DNA from: Cudoniella acicularis
Taxonomy: Eukaryota; Ascomycota; Leotiomycetes; Helotiales; Helotiaceae
DNA: 18,213 nucleotides
Direction of reading: 5' to 3'
NCBI GenBank assembly: GCA_013054445.1
Contig: JAAMPI010001176.1
Coordinates: forward strand, 1-18,213
Below, in pieces: positions 18,201 to 18,213 of the stretch. The notes under the pieces are model-generated. The model ran no database searches and was not told the DNA's origin. It saw only the letters and a list, made by a program, of their open reading frames with translations. Each line of letters begins with the position of its first letter. The first letter of the stretch is position 1. A program made the position numbers and the translations under genes.

Positions 18201-18213
18201 CATAAATATTACA

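Noticed and set aside
18072..18213. A telomere or subtelomeric end suggested by GGGTA repeats.
   Set aside because: The repeats are inverted and irregular with GGGTAG/TACCCG units, not a head-to-tail TTAGGG array, and nothing shows a chromosome end.

Overview
The window looks like nuclear DNA of a filamentous ascomycete. Coding regions are split by short GT-AG introns, mostly 47-62 nt, with CTAAC/CTGAC-type branch points. The gene content includes a HET-domain protein, an OPT transporter, a secreted glycosidase and an expanded BTB-like family, and there is a decayed transposase fragment with stops that look like RIP (C-to-T) damage. A leotiomycete-type plant-associated or saprotrophic fungus would fit, but that is inference. 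The assembly has two ambiguous bases, at 1280 and 18178.

Left part (1-7.8 kb). A minus-strand oligopeptide (OPT) transporter gene starts at 496 and runs off the left edge. Next, on the plus strand, come a three-exon alpha/beta-hydrolase resembling esterase 713 (1196-2446), a six-exon secreted glycosidase with an N-terminal CBM52-like module and an (alpha/alpha)6 catalytic region (2925-5532), and a HET-domain protein (5776-7803). The HET frame is broken by a single in-frame TAG at 7546-7548, 85 codons before its conserved C-terminus ends.

Middle part (7.8-10.4 kb). This part is gene-poor and partly AT-rich, with small direct repeats. It holds a doubtful small ORF (8253-8480) and a likely small membrane protein (9236-9850). 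The C-terminus of the latter depends on whether a 35-nt candidate intron is spliced.

Right part (10.4-18.2 kb). A minus-strand four-exon gene (10416-12878, 762 aa) has a conserved fungal core of uncertain, possibly degenerate PD-(D/E)XK nuclease-like type. It is followed by a divergently transcribed pair of BTB/POZ-like paralogs (13563-14896 minus, 15752-17173 plus). After splicing both are exactly 423 aa, with one phase-1 intron at the same place. The right end holds a pogo/Fot-type transposase relic, an ATG-less coding-like stretch, and a cluster of GGGTA/TACCC palindromes.

The genes do not form one obvious pathway. The left block could serve uptake and extracellular carbon or peptide use. 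The HET protein and the BTB pair belong to families that are expanded and variable in fungi. The items most worth a second look are the broken HET gene, the twin BTB genes, the 762-aa orphan-like gene, the domain pairing and very short intron of the glycosidase, and the transposon and palindrome cluster at the right end.
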